From: a bacterium
GTDB lineage: Bacteria > Bdellovibrionota_C > UBA2361 > SZUA-149 > JAEUWB01
Length of the DNA stretch: 64,000 nucleotides
Reading direction: 5' to 3'
Assembly (NCBI GenBank): GCA_016786595.1
Contig: JAEUWB010000054.1
Location: 41,655 to 105,654 of the forward strand
In this document: one piece after another, positions 37,590 to 45,785 of the stretch
Position numbering within the stretch: position 1 is the stretch's first letter
How the letters are laid out: the number at the start of each line of letters is the position of its first letter
Notes under the pieces: model-generated
What the model was told of the DNA's origin: nothing
What the model saw: the letters and a program-made list of their open reading frames with translations, nothing else
The model's database searches: none
Program-made: the position numbers and the translations under genes

Positions 37590-38285
37590 CTAGGGAAGCT
37601 CTTTAAACTTATAGCCAATCCCCCGCACAGTCTCAATCAAGTCACCATATTTACCGAGTTTTTTACGTAGTCCAACAATCTGCACATCAACCGATCGATC
37701 GGTAACTGGATAGTTACTGCCATGAACGGAATGCACAATATTTTGACGAGTAAATACTCGGCCACGATTTTGTGCAAGCAAATGTAAAGTCTTGAATTCT
37801 GTTGCCGTAATCTCAATTTTGCCGGAATTCGAGCTGACTTCAAAGCGCACTGGATCAATCACTAAATCTTCGACTTCAACAACTTGGCTAACATCAACTG
37901 TAATGGCACTGCTCCGGCGCAATACACTATCAACTCGAGCGATCAGCACTTTGGGACTAAATGGCTTGGTGATGTAATCATCTGCCCCAAGCTCGAACCC
38001 CAGGAGAATATCGGCTTCCTCACCTTTAGCAGTAAGCATAATAATACGAATGTCTCTTGTTTCTGCACGTTGCTTAAGGGTTTGACAAACTTCCAAACCA
38101 TTAATACCGGGAAGCATTAAGTCAAGTAAGACCAGATCGGGTTTTGTTTTTCGCGCAAGCTCAAGGCCTTGCTCGCCGCTTGCTGCACACTGAATTTCGT
38201 ATTTTTCTATTTGCGAGAGATTATATCTAACAAGCTCTGAAATATCTTCTTCGTCGTCAATAATCAGGATTTTATAACTACTCAT
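37590..38285 (-). CDS. phoB: Phosphate-regulon response regulator PhoB
   Basis: OmpR-family two-component transcription factor. 231 residues: receiver domain with acidic pocket IDDEED, phospho-acceptor Asp in DLVLLDLMLPG and Lys in DYITKPF, then a winged-helix DNA-binding domain ending TEFKTLHLLAQNRGRVFTR ... VDVQIVGLRKKLG. Expected to bind the TGTTAG direct repeats found in this locus, including its own divergent region. First gene of the pho-pst operon; 32 nt upstream of phoR. Confidence 0.93.
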   Translation of the reverse strand: MSSYKILIIDDEEDISELVRYNLSQIEKYEIQCAASGEQGLELARKTKPDLVLLDLMLPGINGLEVCQTLKQRAETRDIRIIMLTAKGEEADILLGFELGADDYITKPFSPKVLIARVDSVLRRSSAITVDVSQVVEVEDLVIDPVRFEVSSNSGKIEITATEFKTLHLLAQNRGRVFTRQNIVHSVHGSNYPVTDRSVDVQIVGLRKKLGKYGDLIETVRGIGYKFKELP

Positions 38286-38359
38286 AATTTTCTAACTCTT
38301 GTGGCTAAGTCCTTTAGCACGTAATAAGCAGTGCAGAAATTACGTTAACATCGAGCTAT

Positions 38360-38376
38360 TGTTAGAATTCAGTTAG
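38360..38376 (+). promoter_or_regulatory. Candidate Pho box 3 (porin 2 / phoB)
   Basis: TGTTAGAATTCAGTTAG in the region between divergent phoB and porin 2, 41 nt from the porin ATG at 38417 and 75 nt from the phoB ATG. It could drive porin 2 and autoregulate phoB. Confidence 0.65.
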
Positions 38377-38416
38377 CGTGATAAAAGACTTCCAGGTCAT
38401 TTATAGGAGATTTATT

Positions 38417-39535
38417 ATGAAATTCTGCAATTTAATGGCAATTTGGCTGATCATGCTCCCCCTTTCGGCGAGCGCCGAGGATGCAAAATTTTACTGGAAC
38501 GACGGCACTCGCTTAGAATTTCCTGAAGCCGGGTTTACGACAAAAATAAACATGCTGATCCAGCCACGCTATGACTTTACAGATACTGACGGTGGCGCCG
38601 AGAGCAATAGTTTCCAAATCAAGCGTGCGCGACTGATTTTATCGGGCACATTTCAAAATGATTTTTCTTATCAAGTCGAAAATGATTTCGTAAATGATCT
38701 TTCCTTACTCAATGCCTATCTCGCCTGGAAGCCTGAGAACATTGCTGAATTTAAAATAGGACAATTCAAGACATTGCTTTCCAGACAATTTAATACCTCG
38801 GATGCTCTGCTCCAATTTCCCGATCGGTCTTTTGTCTCCGACTACTTCTCACAAGGTAGAAATCAGGGCTTAGCTACTACAAAAGACCTCGCTGATGGCC
38901 GATTCAAGCTCAGTGCAGCTGCCTTTAACGGCCGCAGTGATGGCGAAGGAATTAACCGTGAGGGTCTAGACACGGAAGTATCAGCAATGCTTTCCGCGCG
39001 CTGGAACGCCTTCGGCAAAATGAATGCTTTCGAGGAAGGCGATGTAACTACGACCCCCGAAGCTGCGCTTTCGACCGGGATTGCCTATGCTTTTGCGGAT
39101 GCCAGTAATGATCTCGATGGACCGACTGGACCTGGTGGCTTGGTTGGAAACGATCTCAGCACAATCAACGCAGATATCACCTTCAAGCACCAGGGCTTAA
39201 GTGTTGCCAGTGAGATTTTCTGGAGCGACTTTAGTTCAGATAGCGCGGCCGAAGCCAACCCACTTGGTGTCTATGCCCAAGCCGGTTACTTTGTTGTCCC
39301 TGCAGTGTGGGAACTAGCTGGTCGTTATGGAATAGTTCAGTGCGATGACGGTCAAGCAATTGGTCGCTGCGCTGGAAAAGATGATATTCAGGAATTAACT
39401 TTGGGTTTGAACCACTACTGGTCGAAACATAACCTTAAAGCACAAATTGCCTACAGTCGCCTCGAGGTCGATCCTGTCAGTGGGGATAATCTAAAAACTA
39501 ATAAAGCAATCTTGCAGTTGACGGGGTATTTCTAG
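38417..39535 (+). CDS. Phosphate-selective porin O/P-like outer-membrane protein (porin 2)
   Basis: 372-residue paralogue of porin 1, with the same opening after its signal peptide (EDAKFYWNDGTRLEF), INMLIQPRYDFTDTDGG, FQIKRARLILSG, FKIGQFKTLLSRQFNTS, VYAQAGYFVVPAVWELAGRYGIV and a C-terminal ...LQLTGYF strand ending in Phe, typical of outer-membrane barrels. The ATG at 38417 has AGGAGA 6 nt upstream; the open frame extends to 38378 but lacks a site there. It faces the Pho box shared with phoB. Two porins may differ in substrate (phosphate or polyphosphate). Confidence 0.87.
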   Translation: MKFCNLMAIWLIMLPLSASAEDAKFYWNDGTRLEFPEAGFTTKINMLIQPRYDFTDTDGGAESNSFQIKRARLILSGTFQNDFSYQVENDFVNDLSLLNAYLAWKPENIAEFKIGQFKTLLSRQFNTSDALLQFPDRSFVSDYFSQGRNQGLATTKDLADGRFKLSAAAFNGRSDGEGINREGLDTEVSAMLSARWNAFGKMNAFEEGDVTTTPEAALSTGIAYAFADASNDLDGPTGPGGLVGNDLSTINADITFKHQGLSVASEIFWSDFSSDSAAEANPLGVYAQAGYFVVPAVWELAGRYGIVQCDDGQAIGRCAGKDDIQELTLGLNHYWSKHNLKAQIAYSRLEVDPVSGDNLKTNKAILQLTGYF

Positions 39536-39630
39536 AGCAGGCTCTGCTTGAATGGCTCAAGATCCAATCTGGGAAACTTTGATTAAGTTCGAAGGTAGGT
39601 AAAATTAATCGAAGGATAGCAATAGTTTCG

Positions 39631-39731
39631 TGTCATTGCGAGGCTACGAAGTAGCCGTGGCAATCTGTTAACCGGCAGATAATATTTTTTATAATAAGTG
39701 AACAGATTACTTCACTTCGTTCGTAATGACA
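39631..39731. repeat. 101-bp palindromic element of the TGTCATTGCGA class
   Basis: Ends TGTCATTGCGA / TCGTAATGACA, with inner GAAGT and AATCTGTT / AACAGATT matches on both arms and an AT-rich centre. A partial further copy, AACAGATTGCTTCCTTGCC, follows at about 39748. The sequence class resembles dispersed palindromes known from many bacterial genomes. It lies between converging porin 2 and ftsK. Confidence 0.6.
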
Positions 39732-39816
39732 GCTGATTTGCCAAATGAACAGATTGCTTCCTTGCCTTCGGCGGAGGGCTCGGCTCGAGAAATACAACAC
39801 AGGGAACACCTGCGCA

Positions 39817-42351
39817 CTACTCCCGATTAGCCACAAAAACCTGACGCGGCTTTGCGCCATCAGCTGGACCAACCACACCCTCACGCTCCATGCTTTCGAT
39901 AATGCGCGCCGCACGGTTATAGCCAATACGAAAAACGCGCTGAACTAGGGACGTCGAAGCCATGCCTTTTTCTACGACAAGCTGCACAGCTTTATCATAA
40001 AGCGGGTCAAATTCTTCCGACTCCCCTTCTCCTCCAAATGAACCTCCACCACTTTCACTTTCTTCAATGCGCTTAATCATCGCATCAATTGCCGGATCGT
40101 AGTCTGGAGCACCTTGAGATTTAACGAATTGCACTACTTGCTGCACTTCTTCATCAGAAACAAAGGCCCCGTGCAAACGCTTCATCCGTCCAGTAATTGG
40201 CGAAAGAAAGAGCATGTCACCCTCTCCGAGCAGTTGTTCCGAACCCGATGTATCAAGCACAGTGCGTGAATCTATTTTTGTCGCGACTTTGAAAGAAATT
40301 CGCGCAGGGAAGTTTGCCTTAATTAGGCCAGTAATCACATTCACGCTGGGACGCTGCGTTGCAAGAATCAAGTGAATCCCAGCAGCGCGCGCTTTTTGCG
40401 CTAGGCGCGTAAAAAGCTCTTCGACTTCACGCCCTACAGTCAACATTAAATCTGCTAATTCATCGACAACAATCACAATTCGCGGAAGTGGCTCTAAGAT
40501 TTGCGCGCCTGGACTAGTGAGCTTTACTTTACCCGTGCTCGGTAATTCTGCAGCACCTAGGAGCCCCGCACTACTTTCTAAAACTTCATTCTCAGTTAGA
40601 TTAATAATTGAACTGTCATCGGGCTCAGCACTTTCATCCGGAGCATCATTACCGAGTGCAAGTTTATTGTAGCCAGCTAAATTCCTGACGCCCATTTCTT
40701 TCATTAAAGCATAACGCCGGTCCATTTCTTCAACTGCCCACCAAAGGACCCCTCGCGCACGCTTGGGATTTGTCACCACCGGAGCTTTTAAATGGGCTAT
40801 GCCCTCATACAAGCTCAATTCCAGCATCTTCGGATCGATCATGATCAATTTCATATCGCGCGGGCTATTGCGATAGAGCAAACTTAAAAGCATAGCGTTT
40901 AAGCAAACTGACTTACCAGTTCCAGTCGCGCCAGCAATTAAGAGATGCGGCATGCGCGACAAATCTGCAACGTAGGGATTGCCAAATGTGTCTTTGCCCA
41001 ACGCAAGCGTAAGCAGCGATTCGGAACTTTGAAAATCATCACTTGCCAGCACTTCCTTAAGCCTCACAATGTCGCGACTTGAATTCGGGACTTCAATCCC
41101 GACTGTGCTTTTCCCTGGAACTGGTGCGTAAATTCTCACACTTGGTGCACGCAGAGCTAAAGCTAAATCATCGGCAACGTTAATGACACGCTGAACTTTT
41201 ACTCCTGGAGCAGGCTCAAACTCATAGAGCGTAATCACTGGTCCGGGCTGCACCTCGATAATGCGTCCGCCGATTTTAAAATCTTGCAGTGCTTTTTCCA
41301 AGCGCTTAGAATTACGCATTAACTCCTCATCGCTTGGACCTTCACTATGCTCGATCGCGCCGGTTAACAAATCCAAACTCGGTGCTGAATAATTAGCGTA
41401 ACTGACAGTACGTGCTTTCACATCCTTAGTGGTGGCTTTAAGTTTAGACTTTAGCGGTGGCTTTTTCTTGAGAAGTGCCTTAGATTTTGTTGTCTTTTGT
41501 TGAATCTCTGCAGCATAGTGCCTGGAAACTTTAATCGGAGGAGCATCTTCGTCAGCGTCCCAATCAAAGTCTTGCTGATCATCAAATTCATCTGCGTTGC
41601 TACGTTTTTTGATCTTAATACTTGGAGCAACTTTGGCATCGATTGCTGCATCTCCAAAGTGCCAGTCAACAGGCTCTAACTGACTTGTCTCGCGTGACAA
41701 CAGAAAACTTACGGAGTTACCGATTGAACGAAAAATCCCCCAAAAGCATTTCCAGACGAAGCGCAAGCTTTCCCAGGTAAAATAAGTTGCATCAGCAAAT
41801 AAGCTCGTTTCTCCAAACGAGTCCTCTGCTTCCTCTGCAGATTCAAAATTTAGACGTGGCCGGATTAAAGTAAAAAGTGTGTAGGCAGTGATTGTCCCGA
41901 AAATTAGTGCAACCCCTGTGGTTTCAAACGCAGGCACAAATAAGCCTGCAAAATAGTTTCCTAAAAAACCGCCCTGTGCGAGAAATGCACCAGCAATAAC
42001 ACTAATCGTTAGACTTAAAATTGACCAGAGCGAAAAGCGCCGCCTAAAGGAGAGCAGTAATTCGTCTTGCGGTTCTCGATATTTATCAATTGCCGCATCA
42101 ACGAGTGACCAAAACCCAAGCGCAATAAAAATCGACCCATAGCCAATGGTAGCATCAAGTGACGCTGCGACGAATGCACCAACTCGCCCCATCAGTTGCG
42201 GGATCTGATAGCCGTAAAAAGTATGCCTTGAGAAATAAAAAGAAATCAGCGCCAAGCTCAAAAAGAGTGCAACGACACCGATGCCTAGTGCAATTACTTC
42301 CCAGGCAATACTAGAGGCAAAAAGAGACTGTTTTTTACGAGATGGAGCCAT
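39817..42351 (-). CDS. ftsK: DNA translocase FtsK/SpoIIIE
   Basis: Septum-located motor that pumps chromosome ends apart during division. 844 residues: four N-terminal membrane helices (about 15-170), a charged linker (about 175-330), then the alpha/beta motor with GIEVPNSSRDIV, Walker A AGATGTGKS, Walker B IVIVVDELADL and QRPSVNVITGLIKANFPARISF, and the gamma winged-helix domain (YDKAVQLVVEKGMASTSLVQRVFRIGYNRA ... ESMEREGVVGPADG) that reads KOPS. The linker is shorter than in E. coli, as in SpoIIIE-type proteins. The start codon lies in the arm of an 80-nt palindrome. Confidence 0.94.
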   Translation of the reverse strand: MAPSRKKQSLFASSIAWEVIALGIGVVALFLSLALISFYFSRHTFYGYQIPQLMGRVGAFVAASLDATIGYGSIFIALGFWSLVDAAIDKYREPQDELLLSFRRRFSLWSILSLTISVIAGAFLAQGGFLGNYFAGLFVPAFETTGVALIFGTITAYTLFTLIRPRLNFESAEEAEDSFGETSLFADATYFTWESLRFVWKCFWGIFRSIGNSVSFLLSRETSQLEPVDWHFGDAAIDAKVAPSIKIKKRSNADEFDDQQDFDWDADEDAPPIKVSRHYAAEIQQKTTKSKALLKKKPPLKSKLKATTKDVKARTVSYANYSAPSLDLLTGAIEHSEGPSDEELMRNSKRLEKALQDFKIGGRIIEVQPGPVITLYEFEPAPGVKVQRVINVADDLALALRAPSVRIYAPVPGKSTVGIEVPNSSRDIVRLKEVLASDDFQSSESLLTLALGKDTFGNPYVADLSRMPHLLIAGATGTGKSVCLNAMLLSLLYRNSPRDMKLIMIDPKMLELSLYEGIAHLKAPVVTNPKRARGVLWWAVEEMDRRYALMKEMGVRNLAGYNKLALGNDAPDESAEPDDSSIINLTENEVLESSAGLLGAAELPSTGKVKLTSPGAQILEPLPRIVIVVDELADLMLTVGREVEELFTRLAQKARAAGIHLILATQRPSVNVITGLIKANFPARISFKVATKIDSRTVLDTSGSEQLLGEGDMLFLSPITGRMKRLHGAFVSDEEVQQVVQFVKSQGAPDYDPAIDAMIKRIEESESGGGSFGGEGESEEFDPLYDKAVQLVVEKGMASTSLVQRVFRIGYNRAARIIESMEREGVVGPADGAKPRQVFVANRE

Positions 42352-42430
42352 AGATTTTACTGCTTTAAGAGACCCTGCCGATCTCGTTGGAATTTTAATA
42401 ATTCCTTGGCAGAGCCGCCAGTAAAATCTA
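42351..42430 (-). promoter_or_regulatory. 80-nt palindrome covering the ftsK start
   Basis: TAGATTTTACTG (42351-42362) pairs with CAGTAAAATCTA (42419-42430). Inside, CTGCC / GGCAG and GGAATT / AATTCC also pair. On the minus strand the 3' arm ends on the ATG itself and no ribosome-binding site is visible, so the fold could hide the start. Confidence 0.55.
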
Positions 42431-42449
42431 TCGATTTTGCAATCTTTAA

Positions 42450-43088
42450 TTAAGAAGAAGCTTGATTTTTAAGATTTTCTAGGGCTTCTGCTAGGCTGCT
42501 TTCTAGTAATTCAGATGAGGTTTTAAAGCCAAATCCGGATTTAGCCTTCTCACCGATTGCAAAAAGATTTTCCGAAACAGCCGTGTCGACCCGATCAATC
42601 GTCGACGTCCATAAGACAGTTTTACTTTGAGCATCGACTAAATAAAGCCGTGCCCGCACAGCAGCGACACGTTCGGCACCATAGCTTTTACCAACACGTG
42701 TAGTTTCTTTTTCAACTAAGCCGACAAGCGCTGCGTCTGCACCTAGTTTGCTAGCTTGATCTGCAAAATAATCAATTAAGCCACTTGGTGCTGAGACTCC
42801 ACCACTGGCTGATGCTTTTGAACTCACAGGAATAAACCGGCCTGAGGATTCAAGTAGGGAGTAAGCCTTTTGCGTCGCGCGGTCCAATGTCTCGGAGGCA
42901 ATCGGAAGACTTGTCGCTGGACGAAATGGTGCAACAAGAATTCTAGTAACATGATTCGTCGTTGCCAGCTTGTTACTAATTGCCTTGGGCTTTAGCGCAC
43001 AAGCGCTAGTGCAAAAAACCAATAAAAAAGCAAGGGCTGAGGCTAATATTTTAGCCTGGTTTTGTTTTATTTCAGTAATTTTTTCCAT
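42450..43088 (-). CDS. Hypothetical lipoprotein
   Basis: 212 residues. The N-terminal hydrophobic segment ends in CTSAC, so a lipid anchor at one of the two Cys is likely. Then ILVAPFRPATS, a helical stretch, DYFADQASKLGADAALVGLVEKE, VRARLYLVDAQSKTVLWTSTIDRVDTAVSENLFAI. The pattern of 'LGADAALVG ... LVDAQSKTVLWT' is reminiscent of periplasmic LpoB/CsgG-like lipoproteins that form small alpha/beta domains, but I cannot assign a family. Upstream of ftsK in the same direction, about 100 nt away with the palindrome between. Confidence 0.65.
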   Translation of the reverse strand: MEKITEIKQNQAKILASALAFLLVFCTSACALKPKAISNKLATTNHVTRILVAPFRPATSLPIASETLDRATQKAYSLLESSGRFIPVSSKASASGGVSAPSGLIDYFADQASKLGADAALVGLVEKETTRVGKSYGAERVAAVRARLYLVDAQSKTVLWTSTIDRVDTAVSENLFAIGEKAKSGFGFKTSSELLESSLAEALENLKNQASS

Positions 43089-43134
43089 GGAATCCGCTCT
43101 AAAAATGAATTTTTCCTAAATCTCCAAAAAGCAG

Positions 43135-43162
43135 TTGACTGTAATACCACTTCCGATATGTT
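43135..43162 (+). promoter_or_regulatory. Possible sigma-70 promoter of the acidic-protein gene
   Basis: TTGACT (43135-43140), 16-bp spacer, TATGTT (43157-43162). AGGAG follows at 43192, then ATG at 43207. Confidence 0.4.
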
Positions 43163-43206
43163 TGCTCCCCGATACGTTTGTCAAAAGACTAGGAGACAGA
43201 TAACAC

Positions 43207-43578
43207 ATGAGTAGTGCTTACACAAAACTTGACCAAGCCTTGGCTGATTTAATTGAAGCTTACGTTGGACTTGAGTCAGATATGGAGACTAAATTTTCTG
43301 ACGATGCAGACGCGTTTCAAAGCGCGATGACTGAAACATTAGAAACTGCAATCGAAACAGCGCTTGAAGAGCAAGACGCTTCAACTTCAACTTTTGCAAC
43401 AATGCTTTCATTACTCTCTGAAGCGCTAGAAACTCTTGACCCTTCTGCCTTTGACGAAGAAACAGAAGAAGCAGCTGATGAAGACGAAGACTATGACGAC
43501 GATGAAGATATTGACATCGATGAAGATGAGGAAGACCTCGAATTAGATGAAGACGAGGAAGAAGAAGAGGATGATTAA
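43207..43578 (+). CDS. Small protein with extremely acidic C-terminal tail
   Basis: 123 residues. The N-terminal ~80 are helical and moderately acidic (TKLDQALADLIEAYVGLESDMETKFSDD). From about residue 84 the chain is almost only Asp/Glu (DEDEDYDDDEDIDIDEDEED). There is no signal peptide. Such tails occur in DNA-mimic proteins, RNA-polymerase delta-like subunits and histone-like chaperones; nothing here decides among them. Preceded by a plausible promoter and AGGAG, followed by a strong terminator, so it is probably an independent, well-expressed gene. Confidence 0.7.
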   Translation: MSSAYTKLDQALADLIEAYVGLESDMETKFSDDADAFQSAMTETLETAIETALEEQDASTSTFATMLSLLSEALETLDPSAFDEETEEAADEDEDYDDDEDIDIDEDEEDLELDEDEEEEEDD

Positions 43579-43662
43579 TTTCCGCAAGGCAGTATAGCCC
43601 TGGAAGATAACACTGAGGGAAAATAGCATCTTAACCTTAGCTTAATTTCAAAAACAAAATAA

Positions 43663-43691
43663 CGAAGGGCTCCATCGTGGAGCCCTTCGTA
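43663..43691. terminator. Bidirectional intrinsic terminator
   Basis: Perfect 12-bp stem ACGAAGGGCTCC / GGAGCCCTTCGT with a 5-nt loop, T-rich on both strands. Lies between the acidic-protein gene and the converging MmgE/PrpD gene. Confidence 0.88.
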
Positions 43692-43712
43692 TTTATTGGG
43701 CCTGACCGGAAC

Positions 43713-45332
43713 TTAGGCCCGCTGGGGAAGGTCAATTGGCGGAAGCAATCGTATCTGGAAGTTGTAGATTCCCAGAAGTTCAGCTGCCGAAAACGCGCCT
43801 ATTCCCATGAGCATTTCGATCGTGCGGCGCACGACCGCATCGTGCTCAAAGACCGGCAGCAAGAGCTTAGCCCATTTGTCTTCGAGTAAGTCATCGCGCT
43901 CTCCTTCCTCGGGATTTCGCGCATGACCAATGGGAAACATCACCAGTCCACTGTCGTGTTTTTGTTGATCTCCCCCCGTAATCACGACTGAAGTCGGAAT
44001 TCCTTCCGGATACTTCGCGTCGTATTCTGGGCCACCGTGCTCGAACATAATCTTGGCCATGATCGCCCGTCGTGCTGGATCTTGAAGCGCCTCGTAGGAG
44101 TAATCCTCGGGCAGAAGCATCAAATTTGCCCAGGTTATGGGCCTACCATCTGCAGCGCATTGCTGCGCCTTGAGAATCACGCTGGCAACGATATAGGCCA
44201 TCGAATGATCGGCGCTTTGACGCGTCTTCGGGTCCATTTTTTCAGGATTCCCGATGATACCAAAGGCCGGCTCGTAAGCCCGGATCAGCACGGCGGCGAT
44301 TGCCTCCGGGTCAGCGATAAGCTCTGGATGCGCTGCAAGCATTTCCGTGACGGCCTGAATTGCTCCTGCCGACTGGTGCTCGTAGAGTCCGAGTTTGAAG
44401 TGCATACCCATCACAGCGAAATCATCTCCTGCCATGGTCAGGGTTAGATCAAACGGCGACTCGTAGCGCTTTTCTGTATCTGCCTGCGCCGGATCTGACC
44501 CGACTTTCGCAAACATCTGCCCGGGCCCTTCAAACAGCCTAAACGGCGCTTCGGGGTTACGGAAAATGTCACGCGGGCCAACAAAGCCTTCGTGCGGACC
44601 AGCATTGAGCATGCAGAGTTCCATGAACTCCACAGCCATTCCAGCAGAAATCGCAGCTGAGGCACCTTTCGAATCTGAAAGTTGCTTTCCAGCGCGAATT
44701 GCACGCCAAGGCGTTGCATGAGCAACAGTCATCCCAATGGCACATTCGATCTGCTCTGGAGTTGCGCCGCAAAGCGCTCCCCAAACAGCCGCTGTCGCGA
44801 TGGCTCCGTGTAGCACGTGATCGATCTTACAGTCTTTGAGGCTGAAAGACTCGGCCAACCTGCCGCGGATTTCATCCAAACAAACCATGGCCAAGAGCGC
44901 TGTCGCTCCAGCATGGCCCATTTTCTGACAGGCAGCGACAACAAACCCGTAATAGTCGTTGTGACCGAATTCCCCAGCCATTCGATCTAGTTCAGGGTTG
45001 TACCCGAAGTTTGTGCCGTTGGAATCCCACTCGCGAACAGCTGAAGCAACAGCCATAGCGACGTATCGTGGATGATGAGTAAGGATTGAACCGAGAAGTG
45101 TCGCACCCCCCTTGCCCATGGGATACTGCAAAGCTTGCTTCTGCAATGTCAACGGCGCACTTGTTTTATGCGCTAGCGCAGAAATACCGCAAACAGTTGC
45201 GTCTACGAAAAACTGCCGGGTGCGGTTAAGTACCGCGTCACTGGGTTTCCCCTCACCGTTAACGATGAAATCAACTGCGAACTGCCCTAAACCTAAGGCC
45301 TGATTTGTGTCTCTCTTGAGATCTATCTTCAA
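43713..45332 (-). CDS. MmgE/PrpD family protein (2-methylcitrate dehydratase-like)
   Basis: 539-residue hydratase/dehydratase of the PrpD fold, which in known cases removes water from 2-methylcitrate or epimerises related acids; cis-aconitate decarboxylase belongs here too. Family features: HGAIATAAVWGALCGATPEQIECAIGMTVAH, DSKGASAAISAGMAVEF, and IGNPEKMDPKTRQSADHSMAYIVASVIL. The start is TTG, with GGAGG 6 nt upstream, better than any ATG. No prpB/prpC/acnD genes are near, so the physiological substrate is open. Its codons look more GC-rich at third positions than in neighbouring genes, which may mark acquisition. Confidence 0.85.
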   Translation of the reverse strand: MKIDLKRDTNQALGLGQFAVDFIVNGEGKPSDAVLNRTRQFFVDATVCGISALAHKTSAPLTLQKQALQYPMGKGGATLLGSILTHHPRYVAMAVASAVREWDSNGTNFGYNPELDRMAGEFGHNDYYGFVVAACQKMGHAGATALLAMVCLDEIRGRLAESFSLKDCKIDHVLHGAIATAAVWGALCGATPEQIECAIGMTVAHATPWRAIRAGKQLSDSKGASAAISAGMAVEFMELCMLNAGPHEGFVGPRDIFRNPEAPFRLFEGPGQMFAKVGSDPAQADTEKRYESPFDLTLTMAGDDFAVMGMHFKLGLYEHQSAGAIQAVTEMLAAHPELIADPEAIAAVLIRAYEPAFGIIGNPEKMDPKTRQSADHSMAYIVASVILKAQQCAADGRPITWANLMLLPEDYSYEALQDPARRAIMAKIMFEHGGPEYDAKYPEGIPTSVVITGGDQQKHDSGLVMFPIGHARNPEEGERDDLLEDKWAKLLLPVFEHDAVVRRTIEMLMGIGAFSAAELLGIYNFQIRLLPPIDLPQRA

Positions 45333-45779
45333 TTTATTCCTCCGTCTATTTCTATACGAAAATTTTGTGGACTTTGCTTCTAACGAAGCGACGATGAGCT
45401 AAGTGAGTTCCTGCGAACTCGATCGAGAAAAAAACCTTTAATTGCTACTTTCCCTCCTACCTGAAGATCTGACTTCAAGTAGGAGAGTCTGTAAATTACT
45501 ACTCAGATTTATATTTTAGAGAACAAAAGTATTGCATAAAAAACTAGACTGAATGCAGCTACTTCGAAGAAAAATGAAAGCGTAACCTAACATAACTAAA
45601 TCAAGAATTAAACTGGCTCCATTCGCAACAGTCTCGACGATTGTTTTAGATCTTTACAGCATAACTCCGCATGCTATAACCACCTGCTCACATTAATTTT
45701 TCGGGTAAAAATCATTTTTCTCGGTTCCATTGACTCAGCTGGTCAGTGGAGCCGAAGCATTTGGTTCTAAGGAAGGTTA
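45333..45779. other. Intergenic region with three hairpins
   Basis: Divergent promoter region between MmgE/PrpD and the lipoprotein gene. It contains GCTTC/GAAGC (about 45375-45388), GAGTTC/GAACTC (about 45406-45421) and a 13-bp hairpin CTCCTACCTGAAG / CTTCAAGTAGGAG (45454-45485, one mismatch). None has a T-run, so terminators are unlikely. Confidence 0.45.
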
Positions 45780-45785
45780 ATGGAA

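Noticed and set aside
43713..45332. A complete methylcitrate (prp) pathway
   Set aside because: Only the PrpD-like gene is present; no prpB, prpC or acnD-like neighbour.
45454..45485. 13-bp hairpin as terminator of MmgE/PrpD or lipoprotein gene
   Set aside because: It sits upstream of both genes and is not followed by a T-run on either strand.
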